From positions 1 to 45,447 of the forward strand of contig JAGWZP010000001.1 in assembly GCA_018968865.1 (NCBI GenBank): 45,447 nucleotides of DNA, written 5' to 3'. Shown here in pieces: positions 24,664 to 36,684 of this stretch (position 1 is the stretch's first letter; every line of letters starts with the position of its first letter). Both the position numbers and the translations under genes were made by a program. The notes below the pieces were generated by a model that made no database searches, was not told the origin of the DNA, and worked only from the letters and a program-made list of their open reading frames with translations. Source of the stretch: Patescibacteria group bacterium. GTDB lineage: Bacteria > Patescibacteria > Paceibacteria > UBA9973 > UBA2103.

Positions 24664-25068
24664 CTACGTTCTCGTTTTCTGGTCTTGAATTCGAACGAAA
24701 GAAGCAAAGCCGAGAAAAATAGAAAGCATCAAGAGAATTGGTCCCTTCATCCAACTCGAGGGCGCGGGTACAGTATTTAAATTGGGATTTGAAGGCATGT
24801 ATATAACCGCTGCATGGTTTCTCGGGGAAAGAGCGGTGCATACGGTATGTGCAAAATGCTTCAAGCCAGATGTATCAGTAAAAGAATACACATCACTACC
24901 GCAACTCATTCCGCCGGATGTGCTGTATTCGTACGTACCCTGCGTTTCCGCGCCGTGTAGATACAAGTCAGCCGTGCTCCAGGTGAGATAAGCGCCAAGA
25001 ATAGAGAAACATATCGCAAGAACGAAAATTACGTAGGCGAGGTTTAACAGATTTTTTTGGTTTTTCAT
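24664..25068 (-). CDS. Small membrane protein, weakly DUF3592-like
   Basis: 134 residues with an N-terminal membrane segment (about 8-30) and a C-terminal one (about 108-125) enclosing an extracytoplasmic loop with two cysteines (GGMSCGSD, HTVCTAL). The layout and the TQGTYEYS stretch recall DUF3592 proteins, but the match is weak. Its ATG overlaps the rnr TGA (ATGA), so it is translated after rnr. It is AT-richer than rnr, suggesting later addition to the operon. Confidence 0.6.
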   Translation of the reverse strand: MKNQKNLLNLAYVIFVLAICFSILGAYLTWSTADLYLHGAETQGTYEYSTSGGMSCGSDVYSFTDTSGLKHFAHTVCTALSPRNHAAVIYMPSNPNLNTVPAPSSWMKGPILLMLSIFLGFASFVRIQDQKTRT

Positions 25069-27017
25069 GAGGGAAGAGGGACGAAATCCAACTCCCTCTC
25101 TGCAATACGCGCCGTTAGTAATTTCACCTTGATAGGGTCGCCGAGGCGGTAGCTCTTGTGCGTGCGGCGGCCGATGAGCTGGTAATTCTTTTCGTCGTAT
25201 TCAAAATAATCATCGCCAACGTTGCGGACGTTTATCATGCCGTCGGCGTGCGTTTCATTCAGCTCCACATACAATCCGCGCTCGGTCACGCCCGAGATGA
25301 CGGCGTCAAATTCTTCACCGATGCGCCCGGCGAGAAATTCCACCTGCTTCATTTTAATAGAGTCGCGCTCGGCGTCGGAGGCCGCGACTTCGCGTTCGGA
25401 CGCGTGGAGCGCGAGCTTGTCGAACGCCTGCATCTCCGCCGGCGTGATCGGCGCGCCGCCCGCATGCGCCTTGATGAGCCGGTGGATGACGAGGTCGGGG
25501 TAGCGGCGTATCGGGGAAGTGAAATGGGTGTAAAAATCGAATGCAAGCCCGAAGTGGCCAATGTTCCGAGTGGTGTAGATGGCCTTGCTCATCGAGCGGA
25601 GCGTCGCGGTCTTCACCAAATACTCTTCCGGCTTCCCTTTTACCGATTCCAGAAGTTTGTTGAGTTCTGCGCCCGTCACCTTGCCGGCGCCGGACGTCTG
25701 CAGGTGGTAGCCCATGATGCGGAGGAGGTTTGCCAGGTTCTCAATGCGGTCGGTGTCCGGCTCATCGTGCACGCGGTAGAGCGACTGGAAGTGCGGACCG
25801 CCGTTACTCGTGAGCTCGGAGAGGTGCTTCGCGACCGCTTCGTTCGCGAGGAGCATGAAGTCCTCGATGAGGAGGTTCGTCGCTTTGCGCTCTTTCAGAT
25901 GGATAGCGATCGGCCTGCCCTCGGCATCGAGCTCGACCTTCACTTCGGCCGTGTCGAACTCGATGGCGCCTTTTGCCGCGCGGCGCGCGCGTATCTTTGT
26001 GGAGAGCTGAAGAAGCGTTGAAAGCTCCTCATGCATCGTGCCGCTCCCGGCATCGAGCACCTCTTGGGCGTTCTCATAGGTGAAGCGCTTATTGGAGTGG
26101 ATGACCGTCTCGCCGAACCAGGTGTCCTTGATATTCGCATCGCGGTCGAGCGTGAAGACCGCCGAAACCGCGAGGCGGTCCTCGTCCGGCTTCAATGAAC
26201 AGAGGTCGTTGGAGAGGATTTCGGGGAGCATCGGGATGGTGCGGTCCACGAGGTACACGGAGGTCGCGCGCGCGATGGCCTCCTTATCGAGCTCGGTGCC
26301 GGGCTTCACGAAGAAGGAAACATCGGCGATATGGACGCCGACCTCGATAGTTCCATCCGGAAGTTTCCGCACCGAGAGAGCGTCATCAAAGTCCTTTGCA
26401 TCAAAGGGGTCGATGGTGCAGGTCGGCGCGTCGCGGAAGTCGCGCCGTTTCGGATTCTTCGCTTCCTCCGCGAGCATCGCCGCGCCATTTTTTTCAAGCT
26501 CTTTTGCATCGGCGACGACGCCGGGAGGGAAGTCGCTCGAGAATCCTTGGCCGAGGGCAAGCGCGCGCATCTCGGTCTCGTGCACGCCCGCCTTGCCGAT
26601 AATCTGTTCAATGGTGCCGAGCGGATACTCCTTGTCCGCGGCCCATTCGCCGAGCCGCACGACGACCTTGTAGCCGAGCGGCGCATCGCCCCGGTCCAGA
26701 ATGACGATAGGCACGTACATTTTCTTATAGTCAGGCGCAAGCAGGGTCAGGCCGTTTTCCTCCACAAGCGTACCGACGAAGGTCTCGCGCGCCCGGGAGA
26801 TTATCTCCACCACCTTGCCGGCCTCGCGCGGCGGCATCCTTCCGGAAGGGTCTTGATACTTGCCCGCCGGAGCGACCTTGACGATGTCGCCCGAGAGCGC
26901 GTGGTTCGTCCATTCTTGCGGAATAATGAGGTCCTCTTCTTGCCCTTCCACAGGGGAAAAGCCGAAACCCTTTCGGGTCATCGTGATTGGACCTTCGTAG
27001 AGACGCTCTGCCGGCAT
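25065..27017 (-). CDS. rnr: Ribonuclease R family exoribonuclease
   Basis: 650 residues, shorter than E. coli RNase R (about 810). It has N-terminal cold-shock-like domains, the RNB catalytic domain with TIDPFDAKDFDDALSV (active-site aspartates), VHIADVSFFVKPGTELD, and SPIRRYPDLVIHR, and a C-terminal S1 domain (EFDAVISGVTERGLYVEL). It degrades structured RNA from the 3' end. The basic C-terminal tail of E. coli RNase R is missing. The ATG lies 7 bases from an extended -10 box, so the mRNA is likely leaderless; it is divergent from rpsP. Confidence 0.93.
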   Translation of the reverse strand: MPAERLYEGPITMTRKGFGFSPVEGQEEDLIIPQEWTNHALSGDIVKVAPAGKYQDPSGRMPPREAGKVVEIISRARETFVGTLVEENGLTLLAPDYKKMYVPIVILDRGDAPLGYKVVVRLGEWAADKEYPLGTIEQIIGKAGVHETEMRALALGQGFSSDFPPGVVADAKELEKNGAAMLAEEAKNPKRRDFRDAPTCTIDPFDAKDFDDALSVRKLPDGTIEVGVHIADVSFFVKPGTELDKEAIARATSVYLVDRTIPMLPEILSNDLCSLKPDEDRLAVSAVFTLDRDANIKDTWFGETVIHSNKRFTYENAQEVLDAGSGTMHEELSTLLQLSTKIRARRAAKGAIEFDTAEVKVELDAEGRPIAIHLKERKATNLLIEDFMLLANEAVAKHLSELTSNGGPHFQSLYRVHDEPDTDRIENLANLLRIMGYHLQTSGAGKVTGAELNKLLESVKGKPEEYLVKTATLRSMSKAIYTTRNIGHFGLAFDFYTHFTSPIRRYPDLVIHRLIKAHAGGAPITPAEMQAFDKLALHASEREVAASDAERDSIKMKQVEFLAGRIGEEFDAVISGVTERGLYVELNETHADGMINVRNVGDDYFEYDEKNYQLIGRRTHKSYRLGDPIKVKLLTARIAERELDFVPLPS

Positions 27018-27024
27018 TTCTCGT

Positions 27025-27033
27025 ACTCTAGCA
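27025..27033 (-). promoter_or_regulatory. Extended -10 promoter of rnr
   Basis: On the minus strand TGCTAGAGT ends 7 bases before the rnr ATG. The same box sequence precedes the glycosyltransferase gene. Confidence 0.65.
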
Positions 27034-27048
27034 ATAGTGGAAGCTTTC

Positions 27049-27057
27049 TGCTATAGT
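27049..27057 (+). promoter_or_regulatory. Extended -10 promoter of rpsP
   Basis: TGCTATAGT ends 7 bases before the rpsP ATG at 27065; no -35 box. The mRNA is probably leaderless. Confidence 0.7.
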
Positions 27058-27064
27058 CCCGCGT

Positions 27065-27553
27065 ATGTTGATGATTCGCTTTCAGCGCATCGGCCGGACC
27101 AATGATCCGGCGTTTCGCATTGTCGTTCTCGAGAAGGAGCGCGCCGCCAAGGCGGGCAATATCGTCGAGCTCCTCGGCACCTACAACCCGCGCTCCAAGG
27201 CGCTCACCCTGAACGAGGAGCAGGTGAAGCACTGGCTCTCTATGGGCGCCCAGCCGACGGACTCCATCCGCAATCTCCTCATAAATAAGAAGGTCATTGA
27301 GGGCAAGAAGGTGAACGTCCTCCCGCGCAAGTCCCCGCAGAAGAGCGAGGAGGCCATCGCCGCAGAGGCGGCGGCCGCAGAGGCTGCGAAGGCGGCCGCG
27401 GCCGCGCCGGCTGTTGAAGCGGCTCCGGAAGTAGAGGCGCCGACCGAGGCGGAAGTGATTGCAGAAGCTGAACCGGCGGCAGAGGAGGCTCCTGCAGTAG
27501 TTGAGGAAGTTCCGGTCGCAGAGGCCGCAGCCGAAGAGACGCCCGCAGCGTAA
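27065..27553 (+). CDS. rpsP: Ribosomal protein bS16 with acidic, alanine-rich tail
   Basis: 162 residues; about 80 is usual. Residues 1-80 are bS16 (MIRFQRIGRTNDPAFRIVV, NIVELLGTYNPRSK, LNEEQVKHWLSMGAQPTDS), a small-subunit assembly protein. The second half is a low-complexity tail of Ala, Glu, Val and Pro (EAAAAEAAKAAAAAPAVEAA and similar), strongly acidic and probably disordered. Such tails occur in some lineages, but this one doubles the protein. It heads the rpsP-khpA-SET-trmD group, although khpA has its own -10 box. Confidence 0.93.
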   Translation: MLMIRFQRIGRTNDPAFRIVVLEKERAAKAGNIVELLGTYNPRSKALTLNEEQVKHWLSMGAQPTDSIRNLLINKKVIEGKKVNVLPRKSPQKSEEAIAAEAAAAEAAKAAAAAPAVEAAPEVEAPTEAEVIAEAEPAAEEAPAVVEEVPVAEAAAEETPAA

Positions 27554-27570
27554 ACCGCCCGCTTTGGCGG

Positions 27571-27579
27571 TGCTACTAT
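27571..27579 (+). promoter_or_regulatory. Extended -10 promoter of khpA
   Basis: TGCTACTAT ends 6 bases before the ATG at 27586. It overlaps the end of a small hairpin ACCGCC/GGCGGT after rpsP. Confidence 0.65.
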
Positions 27580-27585
27580 CCCTAT

Positions 27586-27885
27586 ATGGAACCAGACCAA
27601 GCATTTCTTGAATACGCGGTGAAGGCGCTCGTGGATCACCCGGAAGCGGTGGAGACCACCCGCACCATAGACCAGATGGGCGTCCTCCTCACTCTCACTG
27701 TGCACCCGGAAGATATGGGCAAGATAATCGGCAAGAGCGGCAAGACCGCCGAGGCGCTCCGCATCCTCCTGCGCGTCGTGGGGATGAAAGGCAATGCGCG
27801 CGTGAACCTGAAGATAAATGAACCGGTCGGCGGCAAGCGCGAGCAGGAGATGAAGTCGGTGGATCAGGTCGTAGAGGAACTTTAA
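27586..27885 (+). CDS. khpA: KH-domain RNA-binding protein
   Basis: 99 residues, a single KH domain with the GKIIGKSGKTAEALRILLR loop that grips RNA. Length, domain and position after rpsP match KhpA (YlqC), which in Firmicutes works with KhpB in cell-shape and RNA control. Residues 1-45 form the preceding strand-helix part and the tail is charged. The stop codon shares a base with the ATG of the SET gene (TAATG), so the two are coupled. Confidence 0.88.
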   Translation: MEPDQAFLEYAVKALVDHPEAVETTRTIDQMGVLLTLTVHPEDMGKIIGKSGKTAEALRILLRVVGMKGNARVNLKINEPVGGKREQEMKSVDQVVEEL

Positions 27886-28283
27886 TGATTCATATCAAGT
27901 ACAGGCTCGACAGATCTGTAACTCACGGTATTGGGATATTTGCAGATCAGGACATACAGAAAGGACATCTGATCTACACAGTGAGTCCTGTTCTGGACGT
28001 AAACATAACTCAAGACCAGTTTGATTCGTTAAAAGAAGAAGAAAAGAAAGAAATCAGATACTGGGGATATTGGTTTGAACCCCAAGAGGTTTGGCATGTG
28101 GATTTTGATAACATCAAATTTATTAATCATTCGTTCACGCCAAACACAACTCAGGACTTTTCTCTCCCAGAACACCCCCTTATTGCTACGAGAGATATAC
28201 GGAAGGGCGAAGAACTTACACAAAACTACCTCGATTTCGAAAGCAAAGAGGTACTGGAGGGTAGAGGCATCAAACTGCTATGA
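27885..28283 (+). CDS. SET-domain protein in the rimM position
   Basis: 132 residues. SET hallmarks are present: HGIGIFADQDIQKG at the start, FINHSFTPNT (the NHS motif that shapes the cofactor and lysine site) and GEELTQNYLDF at the end. SET enzymes methylate protein lysines with S-adenosylmethionine; bacterial targets include ribosomal and DNA-binding proteins. The pre- and post-SET cysteines are absent. It is clearly AT-richer than its neighbours, suggesting transfer. It overlaps khpA by one base and trmD by four, in the slot where rimM usually lies. No RimM-like sequence is seen in the window. Confidence 0.82.
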   Translation: MIHIKYRLDRSVTHGIGIFADQDIQKGHLIYTVSPVLDVNITQDQFDSLKEEEKKEIRYWGYWFEPQEVWHVDFDNIKFINHSFTPNTTQDFSLPEHPLIATRDIRKGEELTQNYLDFESKEVLEGRGIKLL

Positions 28284-28951
28284 AATTCCACCTGATCACC
28301 CTTTTTGAAGAAGCGTGCGACGCATACCTCTCGGCGTCCATCATCGGCCGCGCCCGCAAGGAGAAGAAGATTTTCGTCAGCTATCAGACCCCGCGAGATT
28401 TCGCAGACAACAAATGGGGCAAGGTAGACGAGCGCCCGTACGGCGGTGGCCCCGGCATGGTCATGACTGCCCTGCCGGTTGTAAAAGCGGTGGAGAAAGC
28501 TCTAAAAGGCAGAAAAGGGAAGTCTGTCAAACACTCGGTGTTTGACAGGGTGATCGTGTGGTTTAGGCCGGGAGCGAAGCAGTTTACGAACAAAGACGCC
28601 GACGCGCTCGCGAAATATAGCGACGTCGTGCTCGTGTGCGGCCGGTACGAGGGCATAGACGAGCGCGCGAAGAAGATACTCAAGACGCTCGCGCCCGTAA
28701 AAGAATTCGCCGTGGGCGAAGCCGTGTACACGGGCGGGGAAGTGCCGGCACTCGCGATAGTGGACGCCGTCACACGCCGCCTGCCGGGCGTGCTCGGCAA
28801 GGACGCCTCGGTGGAGGAGCGCCGCATCGCCTCATCCGCCGTCTACACCCGCCCCGAAACGATTTTATATAAAGGTAAAAAATATCGCGTCCCTAAGGTT
28901 CTTCAAACCGGCCATCACGCGAACATTGACAAATGGCGTAAAATACGGTAG
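28280..28951 (+). CDS. trmD: tRNA (guanine-37-N1)-methyltransferase
   Basis: 223 residues. TrmD methylates G37 next to the anticodon and prevents frameshifting. Motifs are YGGGPGMVM, CGRYEGIDERA (trefoil-knot cofactor site) and YTGGEVPALAIVDAVTRRLPGVLG. In the usual IGDYVLSGGE block the catalytic-type Asp is Glu here (VGEAVYTGGE). A run of about ten extra residues (GKSVKHSVFD) is encoded by a 25-base perfect palindrome before VIVWFRPG, which replaces the normal VILLSPQG. The ATG overlaps the SET stop. The promoter of the next gene sits in its last codons. Confidence 0.92.
   Translation: MKFHLITLFEEACDAYLSASIIGRARKEKKIFVSYQTPRDFADNKWGKVDERPYGGGPGMVMTALPVVKAVEKALKGRKGKSVKHSVFDRVIVWFRPGAKQFTNKDADALAKYSDVVLVCGRYEGIDERAKKILKTLAPVKEFAVGEAVYTGGEVPALAIVDAVTRRLPGVLGKDASVEERRIASSAVYTRPETILYKGKKYRVPKVLQTGHHANIDKWRKIR
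28524..28548 (+). repeat. Perfect palindrome inside trmD
   Basis: CTGTCAAACAC-TCG-GTGTTTGACAG, 11-bp arms, read in frame within a stretch that is extra relative to ordinary TrmD. Confidence 0.85.
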
Positions 28952-29029
28952 TATAGTCCCAACGTCGCTTGTTCTTTTCCCATCTTGGCAAGCAGGTTCG
29001 CGACGTTACTGCGGGTCCAAGGAGAAATC
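28926..29029 (+). promoter_or_regulatory. Promoter and structured leader of the 128-residue protein gene
   Basis: TTGACA (28926-28931), a 17-base spacer and TAGTAT (28949-28954). The leader starts near 28961 and folds by AACGTCGC (28961-28968) with GCGACGTT (29000-29007), with an inner GCTTG/CAAGC pair, then CCAAGGAG before GTG at 29030. The stem begins at the expected first base of the RNA. Confidence 0.62.
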
Positions 29030-29416
29030 GTGTTTGTAATCGATGAAGAAACTGTAAAAAGTGGAGAAAACATTAATCACTATGACGCCGATCTTCTCCA
29101 CTTCTTCAAGAAGGCAAAAGAACAGAGCGTAAAGATTTATTCGCTCAGCGTTCTCCTCACTAGAGAAGAATCAGACTGTCTTCCCGAAGGAGAATCGAGA
29201 TTAATCAGAATACAAACAACGTCAAAGGAAGTGTACTTGAAGCTTGGCTCGTTTGGCATCGAGTTCCAGGAAGCTCTGGCAGCGTTCGCTCTCTCGGAGG
29301 AAGTCGGTAATGGTCAGTTTATACTGTCGTTCCCCGAAGGTAGGTTTGCGTATCATGTTGTCCTGTTAAGTCCCGACAATGGCGAACTTGTTGTAACACT
29401 TTCTCCCGCGCACTAG
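29030..29416 (+). CDS. Unknown 128-residue protein
   Basis: Starts at GTG 29030, set by AAGGAG 6 bases upstream. It is soluble, with no signal, cysteine motif or recognised family. The sequence alternates strands and charged helices (VFVIDEETVKSGENINHYDA, DLLHFFKKAKEQSVKIYSLS, LLTREESDCLPEGESRLIRI) and ends LVVTLSPAH. Lower GC than rpoB and trmD. It is a single-gene unit with promoter, structured leader and terminator, like the other small accessory genes of this window. Confidence 0.62.
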   Translation: MFVIDEETVKSGENINHYDADLLHFFKKAKEQSVKIYSLSVLLTREESDCLPEGESRLIRIQTTSKEVYLKLGSFGIEFQEALAAFALSEEVGNGQFILSFPEGRFAYHVVLLSPDNGELVVTLSPAH

Positions 29417-29434
29417 CCACGCGCAACAACCGCG

Positions 29435-29460
29435 CCACCCCGGTATATGGGTGGTTTTTT
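29435..29460 (+). terminator. Intrinsic terminator before rpoB
   Basis: CCACCC-CGGTATAT-GGGTGG followed by TTTTTT; the outer bases AACAACC and GGTTTTTTGTT can lengthen the stem. Confidence 0.85.
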
Positions 29461-29650
29461 GTTGTCCACACAGGGGCTTGCGGGAAAAGGCGGGGGGTGA
29501 TAGGTTGAGTGCATAAGATACGAGTGAGTAACGGAGGGCGGGGAGAGAGTTAATACGGGAACCGAAGAAAAACGCATAAGCGCAAGCGGATTTATTTCCG
29601 TGCGTTCGCATTTATATATTTCAGCCATTACCACCTAGCTCACCAACGAC
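29461..29650 (+). promoter_or_regulatory. rpoB upstream region
   Basis: 190 bases without a gene. TATATT at 29615-29620 is the best -10, giving a leader of about 24 bases with no Shine-Dalgarno; TAAGAT near 29515 is another. A foldable stretch CGCAAGCGG/CCGTGCG lies at about 29580-29605. The assignment of the start of transcription is uncertain. Confidence 0.35.
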
Positions 29651-32600
29651 ATGCGCAAAACCCTCACTCAGAAGACGTTCGGTGCGTTCCGGGCTCCGCA
29701 AGTTTCCTTTCCGGACCTCGTCGGCCACCAGCGCGGTTCATTCGACTGGCTTCTCAAAGACGGCCTCGCCGAGCTCTTCAAAGAGTTTTCGCCCATCTCC
29801 GATTATTCGGGGAAGAAGTTCGAGCTCCAGTTCGAGAGTTTTGAGATAGGCGAGCCGAAGTACGATGAAGATTTCGCACGCGAAAACATGCGCACCTACG
29901 AGGCGCCGATCAAGGCGACGGTGAAGCTCGTCAACAAAACGTTCGGTTCGGAGAAGAGCCAGGAGATTTTCCTGACCGACATGCCGATCATGACGCCGCA
30001 CGGCTCGTTCATCGTCTCGGGCGTGGAGCGCGCTATCGTCCCGCAGCTTGCGCGCAGCTTCGGCGCGTTCTTCGTTTCGGAGCTCATCCGCGGCAAGCCG
30101 TACTTCGGCGCGAAGATCATCCCGCTTCGGGGCGTGTGGATTGAGATTGACTCAGAAGCCGACGGCGCTATCTTCGTGAAGATCGACCGCAAGCGCAAAT
30201 TCCCCATCACCCAGCTCCTCTCGGTGTTCGGCGGAGGGCTCGGCGAGGCGGTCGCAAAACATTTTGCAAAGGACCCGCTCGCGCTCGCGGCCATCAAGGC
30301 GACGCTGGAGCACGACGAAGCGACGTCTATCGAGGAGGCCTATGTGGAGATACACCGCCGCATGCGCGACGGCGATCTCGCGACGCCGGAAAACGCGAAG
30401 AACTTCGTCCAATCGCTTTTCTCGGTGGAGCGCTACGACGTCGGCAAGGTCGGCCGCCACCGTTTGAATTCCCGCTTCGGCCTTCCGACCACCGAAAAGG
30501 CGCTCGAGAAGCGCACACTCGGCCTCGCGGACTTCGTCCGCATCATTTCTGAAATTACGAAGCTGAACGCCGACCCGTCGGCGCGCCCGGATGACATCGA
30601 TCACCTCGGGTTCCGCCGCGTGCGCTTCGTCGGCGAACTCTTGCAGGCGCGCATGCGCGTGGGCATGAGCCGCATGAAGCGCAATATCCAGGACCGCATG
30701 TCGACGATCGAGAGCGAAACCACGCTCCCGATGGCGCTTGTGAACCCGCGCCCGTTCCACGCCTCCGTGCACGAATTCTTCACGGCGAACCAGCTCTCGC
30801 AGTTCATGGACCAGCAGAACATTCTCGCCGAGCTCGAGAACATGCGCACGCTCTCCGCGCTCGGTCCCGGCGGCCTCACAAGAGAGCGCGCAGGCTTCGA
30901 GGTGCGCGACGTGCATCCGTCCCACTACGGACGCCTCTGTCCGATCCACACGCCGGAAGGCCAGAACATCGGCCTCATCCTCCGCCTCGCCACGCACGCG
31001 CGCACGAACGATTTCGGCGTCATCGAAACGCCCTACGCGCGCGTCAAGAACGGCAAGGTGACCGAGGAGATCGTGTACTTGAACGCGCTCGACGAGGAGC
31101 TCGAGTACATCGCACACGGCGCCACCAAGCTCGACAAGGACAACCGCATCGTGGTCGATTTCGTCGAAGCGCGCCACAAAGGCGACCCGATCATCATCCC
31201 GCGCGAGAAGATCACGCTCATGGACGCCTCGACGTACCAAATGTTTAGCATCGCGACTTCCATGATTCCGTTCGTGGACCACGACGACGCGAACCGCGCC
31301 CTGATGGGTTCCAACATGCAGAAGCAGGCGACGCCGGTCCTCATTCCCGAGGCTCCGCTCGTCGCGACTGGCATCGAGACGCATGCGGCGCGCAGCACCG
31401 GCCGCCTCGTCCTCGCCGCAGAAAGCGGCGAAGTGACTCACGTCGATGCGCGCAAGATTGTTGTTGAAAATAAGGAAGGGAAGAAGAAGGAATACCGCCT
31501 CCAAGGGCTTACCCAGACCAACCAGAACTCCGCCTTCATGCAGCGGCCGTCGGTCGCACTTGGCGAGAAGGTGAAGAAGGGCGACGTGCTTGCCGATAAT
31601 TCTTCGACCGACCAGGGCCAGCTCGCGCTCGGCCAGAACGTGCGCGTCGCGTTCATGAGCTGGAACGGCGCGAACTACGAAGACGCCATCATCATCTCCG
31701 AGCGCCTCGTGGAGGAAGCGAAGTTCACCACGGTGCACATCGAGGACTTCGATTGTGTGGTGCGCGACACCAAGCTCGGTCCCGAAACGACCACCCACGA
31801 CATCCCGAATGTCGGCGAATTGCGCCTCAAGAATCTCGACGAAGAGGGCGTCATCCGCATCGGCGCGGAAGTGCGCCCCGGCGACATCCTCGTCGGCAAG
31901 GTCACGCCGAAAGGCGAGACCCAGCTCACGCCGGAAGAGCGCTTGCTCCGCTCCATCTTCGGCGACAAGGCGAAGGACGTGAAGGACACCAGCCTCCGCA
32001 TGGAGGGCGGGAAGAAAGGCCGCGTCATCGGCGTGCGCGTCTTCGCGCGCGAGAAGGGCGACCAGCTCGAGAGCGGCATCATCAAGAAAATCGTCGTCAC
32101 GGTCGCGCAGGTGCGTAACGTATCGGTGGGCGACAAGCTCGCCGGACGCCACGGCAACAAAGGCGTCATCAGCCGCGTCCTGCCGGTCGCCGACATGCCG
32201 TACGACAAGGATGGCAATCCGATCGACCTCATCCTCACGCCGCTCGGCGTGCCGAGCCGTATGAACCTCGGGCAAATTCTCGAAATGCACCTCGGGCTCG
32301 CGGCGCACACGCTGAATTACCAGGCCGTCGTACCGCCGTTCGCGGGCGCAACCGCCGACGAGATACGCAACGAACTCGAAGCCGCCGGCTTCTCCCGCAC
32401 CGGCAAGATGCAGCTCTACGACGGCCGCACCGGCAGCGCTTTCGCGCAGACCATCGCGGTCGGCTATATGTATGTCCTCAAGCTCCATCACATGGTGGAA
32501 GACAAGATCCACATGCGAAGCATCGGCCCCTACAGCCTCATCACCCAGCAGCCCTTGGGCGGCAAGGCGCAGAACGGCGGCCAGCGCTTCGGCGAAATGG

Positions 32601-32827
32601 AAGTGTGGGCGCTCCTCGGCTACGGCGCCGCGTACACGCTCCGCGAAATGCTGACTATCAAGTCGGACGACATTCAGGGCCGCTCGGCGGCGTTCGACGC
32701 CATCGTCAAGGGGGAGCCGATCAGCCACACGGGCACGCCGGCGTCCTTTGCCGTGCTGACGAACCAGATCCGCGGCCTTGCGCTCGACGTCGAGCCGCTG
32801 AATCTCCCGCCCTCGGTGGAGGAGTAA
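29651..32827 (+). CDS. rpoB: RNA polymerase beta subunit
   Basis: 1058 residues, a compact form without the large inserts of proteobacterial RpoB (about 1340). Landmarks are MRKTLTQKTFGAF at the start, FMDQQNILAELENMRTLSAL (rifampicin-pocket region; ordinarily [20 protein letters not shown]), HYGRLCPIHTPEGQNIGLI, GQNVRVAFMSWNGANYEDAI, GDKLAGRHGNKGVIS and the C-terminal GGQRFGEMEVWAL. The rifampicin-site segment has Q-N and N-M where sensitive bacteria have T-N and H-K, so natural resistance is possible. rpoC follows after 24 bases. Confidence 0.97.
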   Translation: MRKTLTQKTFGAFRAPQVSFPDLVGHQRGSFDWLLKDGLAELFKEFSPISDYSGKKFELQFESFEIGEPKYDEDFARENMRTYEAPIKATVKLVNKTFGSEKSQEIFLTDMPIMTPHGSFIVSGVERAIVPQLARSFGAFFVSELIRGKPYFGAKIIPLRGVWIEIDSEADGAIFVKIDRKRKFPITQLLSVFGGGLGEAVAKHFAKDPLALAAIKATLEHDEATSIEEAYVEIHRRMRDGDLATPENAKNFVQSLFSVERYDVGKVGRHRLNSRFGLPTTEKALEKRTLGLADFVRIISEITKLNADPSARPDDIDHLGFRRVRFVGELLQARMRVGMSRMKRNIQDRMSTIESETTLPMALVNPRPFHASVHEFFTANQLSQFMDQQNILAELENMRTLSALGPGGLTRERAGFEVRDVHPSHYGRLCPIHTPEGQNIGLILRLATHARTNDFGVIETPYARVKNGKVTEEIVYLNALDEELEYIAHGATKLDKDNRIVVDFVEARHKGDPIIIPREKITLMDASTYQMFSIATSMIPFVDHDDANRALMGSNMQKQATPVLIPEAPLVATGIETHAARSTGRLVLAAESGEVTHVDARKIVVENKEGKKKEYRLQGLTQTNQNSAFMQRPSVALGEKVKKGDVLADNSSTDQGQLALGQNVRVAFMSWNGANYEDAIIISERLVEEAKFTTVHIEDFDCVVRDTKLGPETTTHDIPNVGELRLKNLDEEGVIRIGAEVRPGDILVGKVTPKGETQLTPEERLLRSIFGDKAKDVKDTSLRMEGGKKGRVIGVRVFAREKGDQLESGIIKKIVVTVAQVRNVSVGDKLAGRHGNKGVISRVLPVADMPYDKDGNPIDLILTPLGVPSRMNLGQILEMHLGLAAHTLNYQAVVPPFAGATADEIRNELEAAGFSRTGKMQLYDGRTGSAFAQTIAVGYMYVLKLHHMVEDKIHMRSIGPYSLITQQPLGGKAQNGGQRFGEMEVWALLGYGAAYTLREMLTIKSDDIQGRSAAFDAIVKGEPISHTGTPASFAVLTNQIRGLALDVEPLNLPPSVEE

Positions 32828-32851
32828 TTTATTAACCCTGATTTTCCCTGT

Positions 32852-36574
<3,723 letters not shown>

Positions 36575-36590
36575 GTTTTACAAAAAGGAG

Positions 36591-36620
36591 AGCAAAACCG
36601 ACCAAAAGGGCGGTTTTGCT
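36591..36620 (+). terminator. First hairpin after rpoC
   Basis: Perfect 10-bp stem AGCAAAACCG/CGGTTTTGCT with a 10-base loop, followed by a T-rich stretch (TTGCT). Confidence 0.7.
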
Positions 36621-36637
36621 TTGCTATGAAAATAGTT

Positions 36638-36675
36638 ACGGCGCGGAAACCTGAAAATGTTTCCGCGCCGTTTTT
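36638..36675 (+). terminator. Second terminator after rpoC
   Basis: Perfect 13-bp stem ACGGCGCGGAAAC/GTTTCCGCGCCGT, 8-base loop, then TTTTT. It also lies just past the end of the leftward lipoprotein gene. Confidence 0.88.
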
Positions 36676-36684
36676 GGACGTAGT

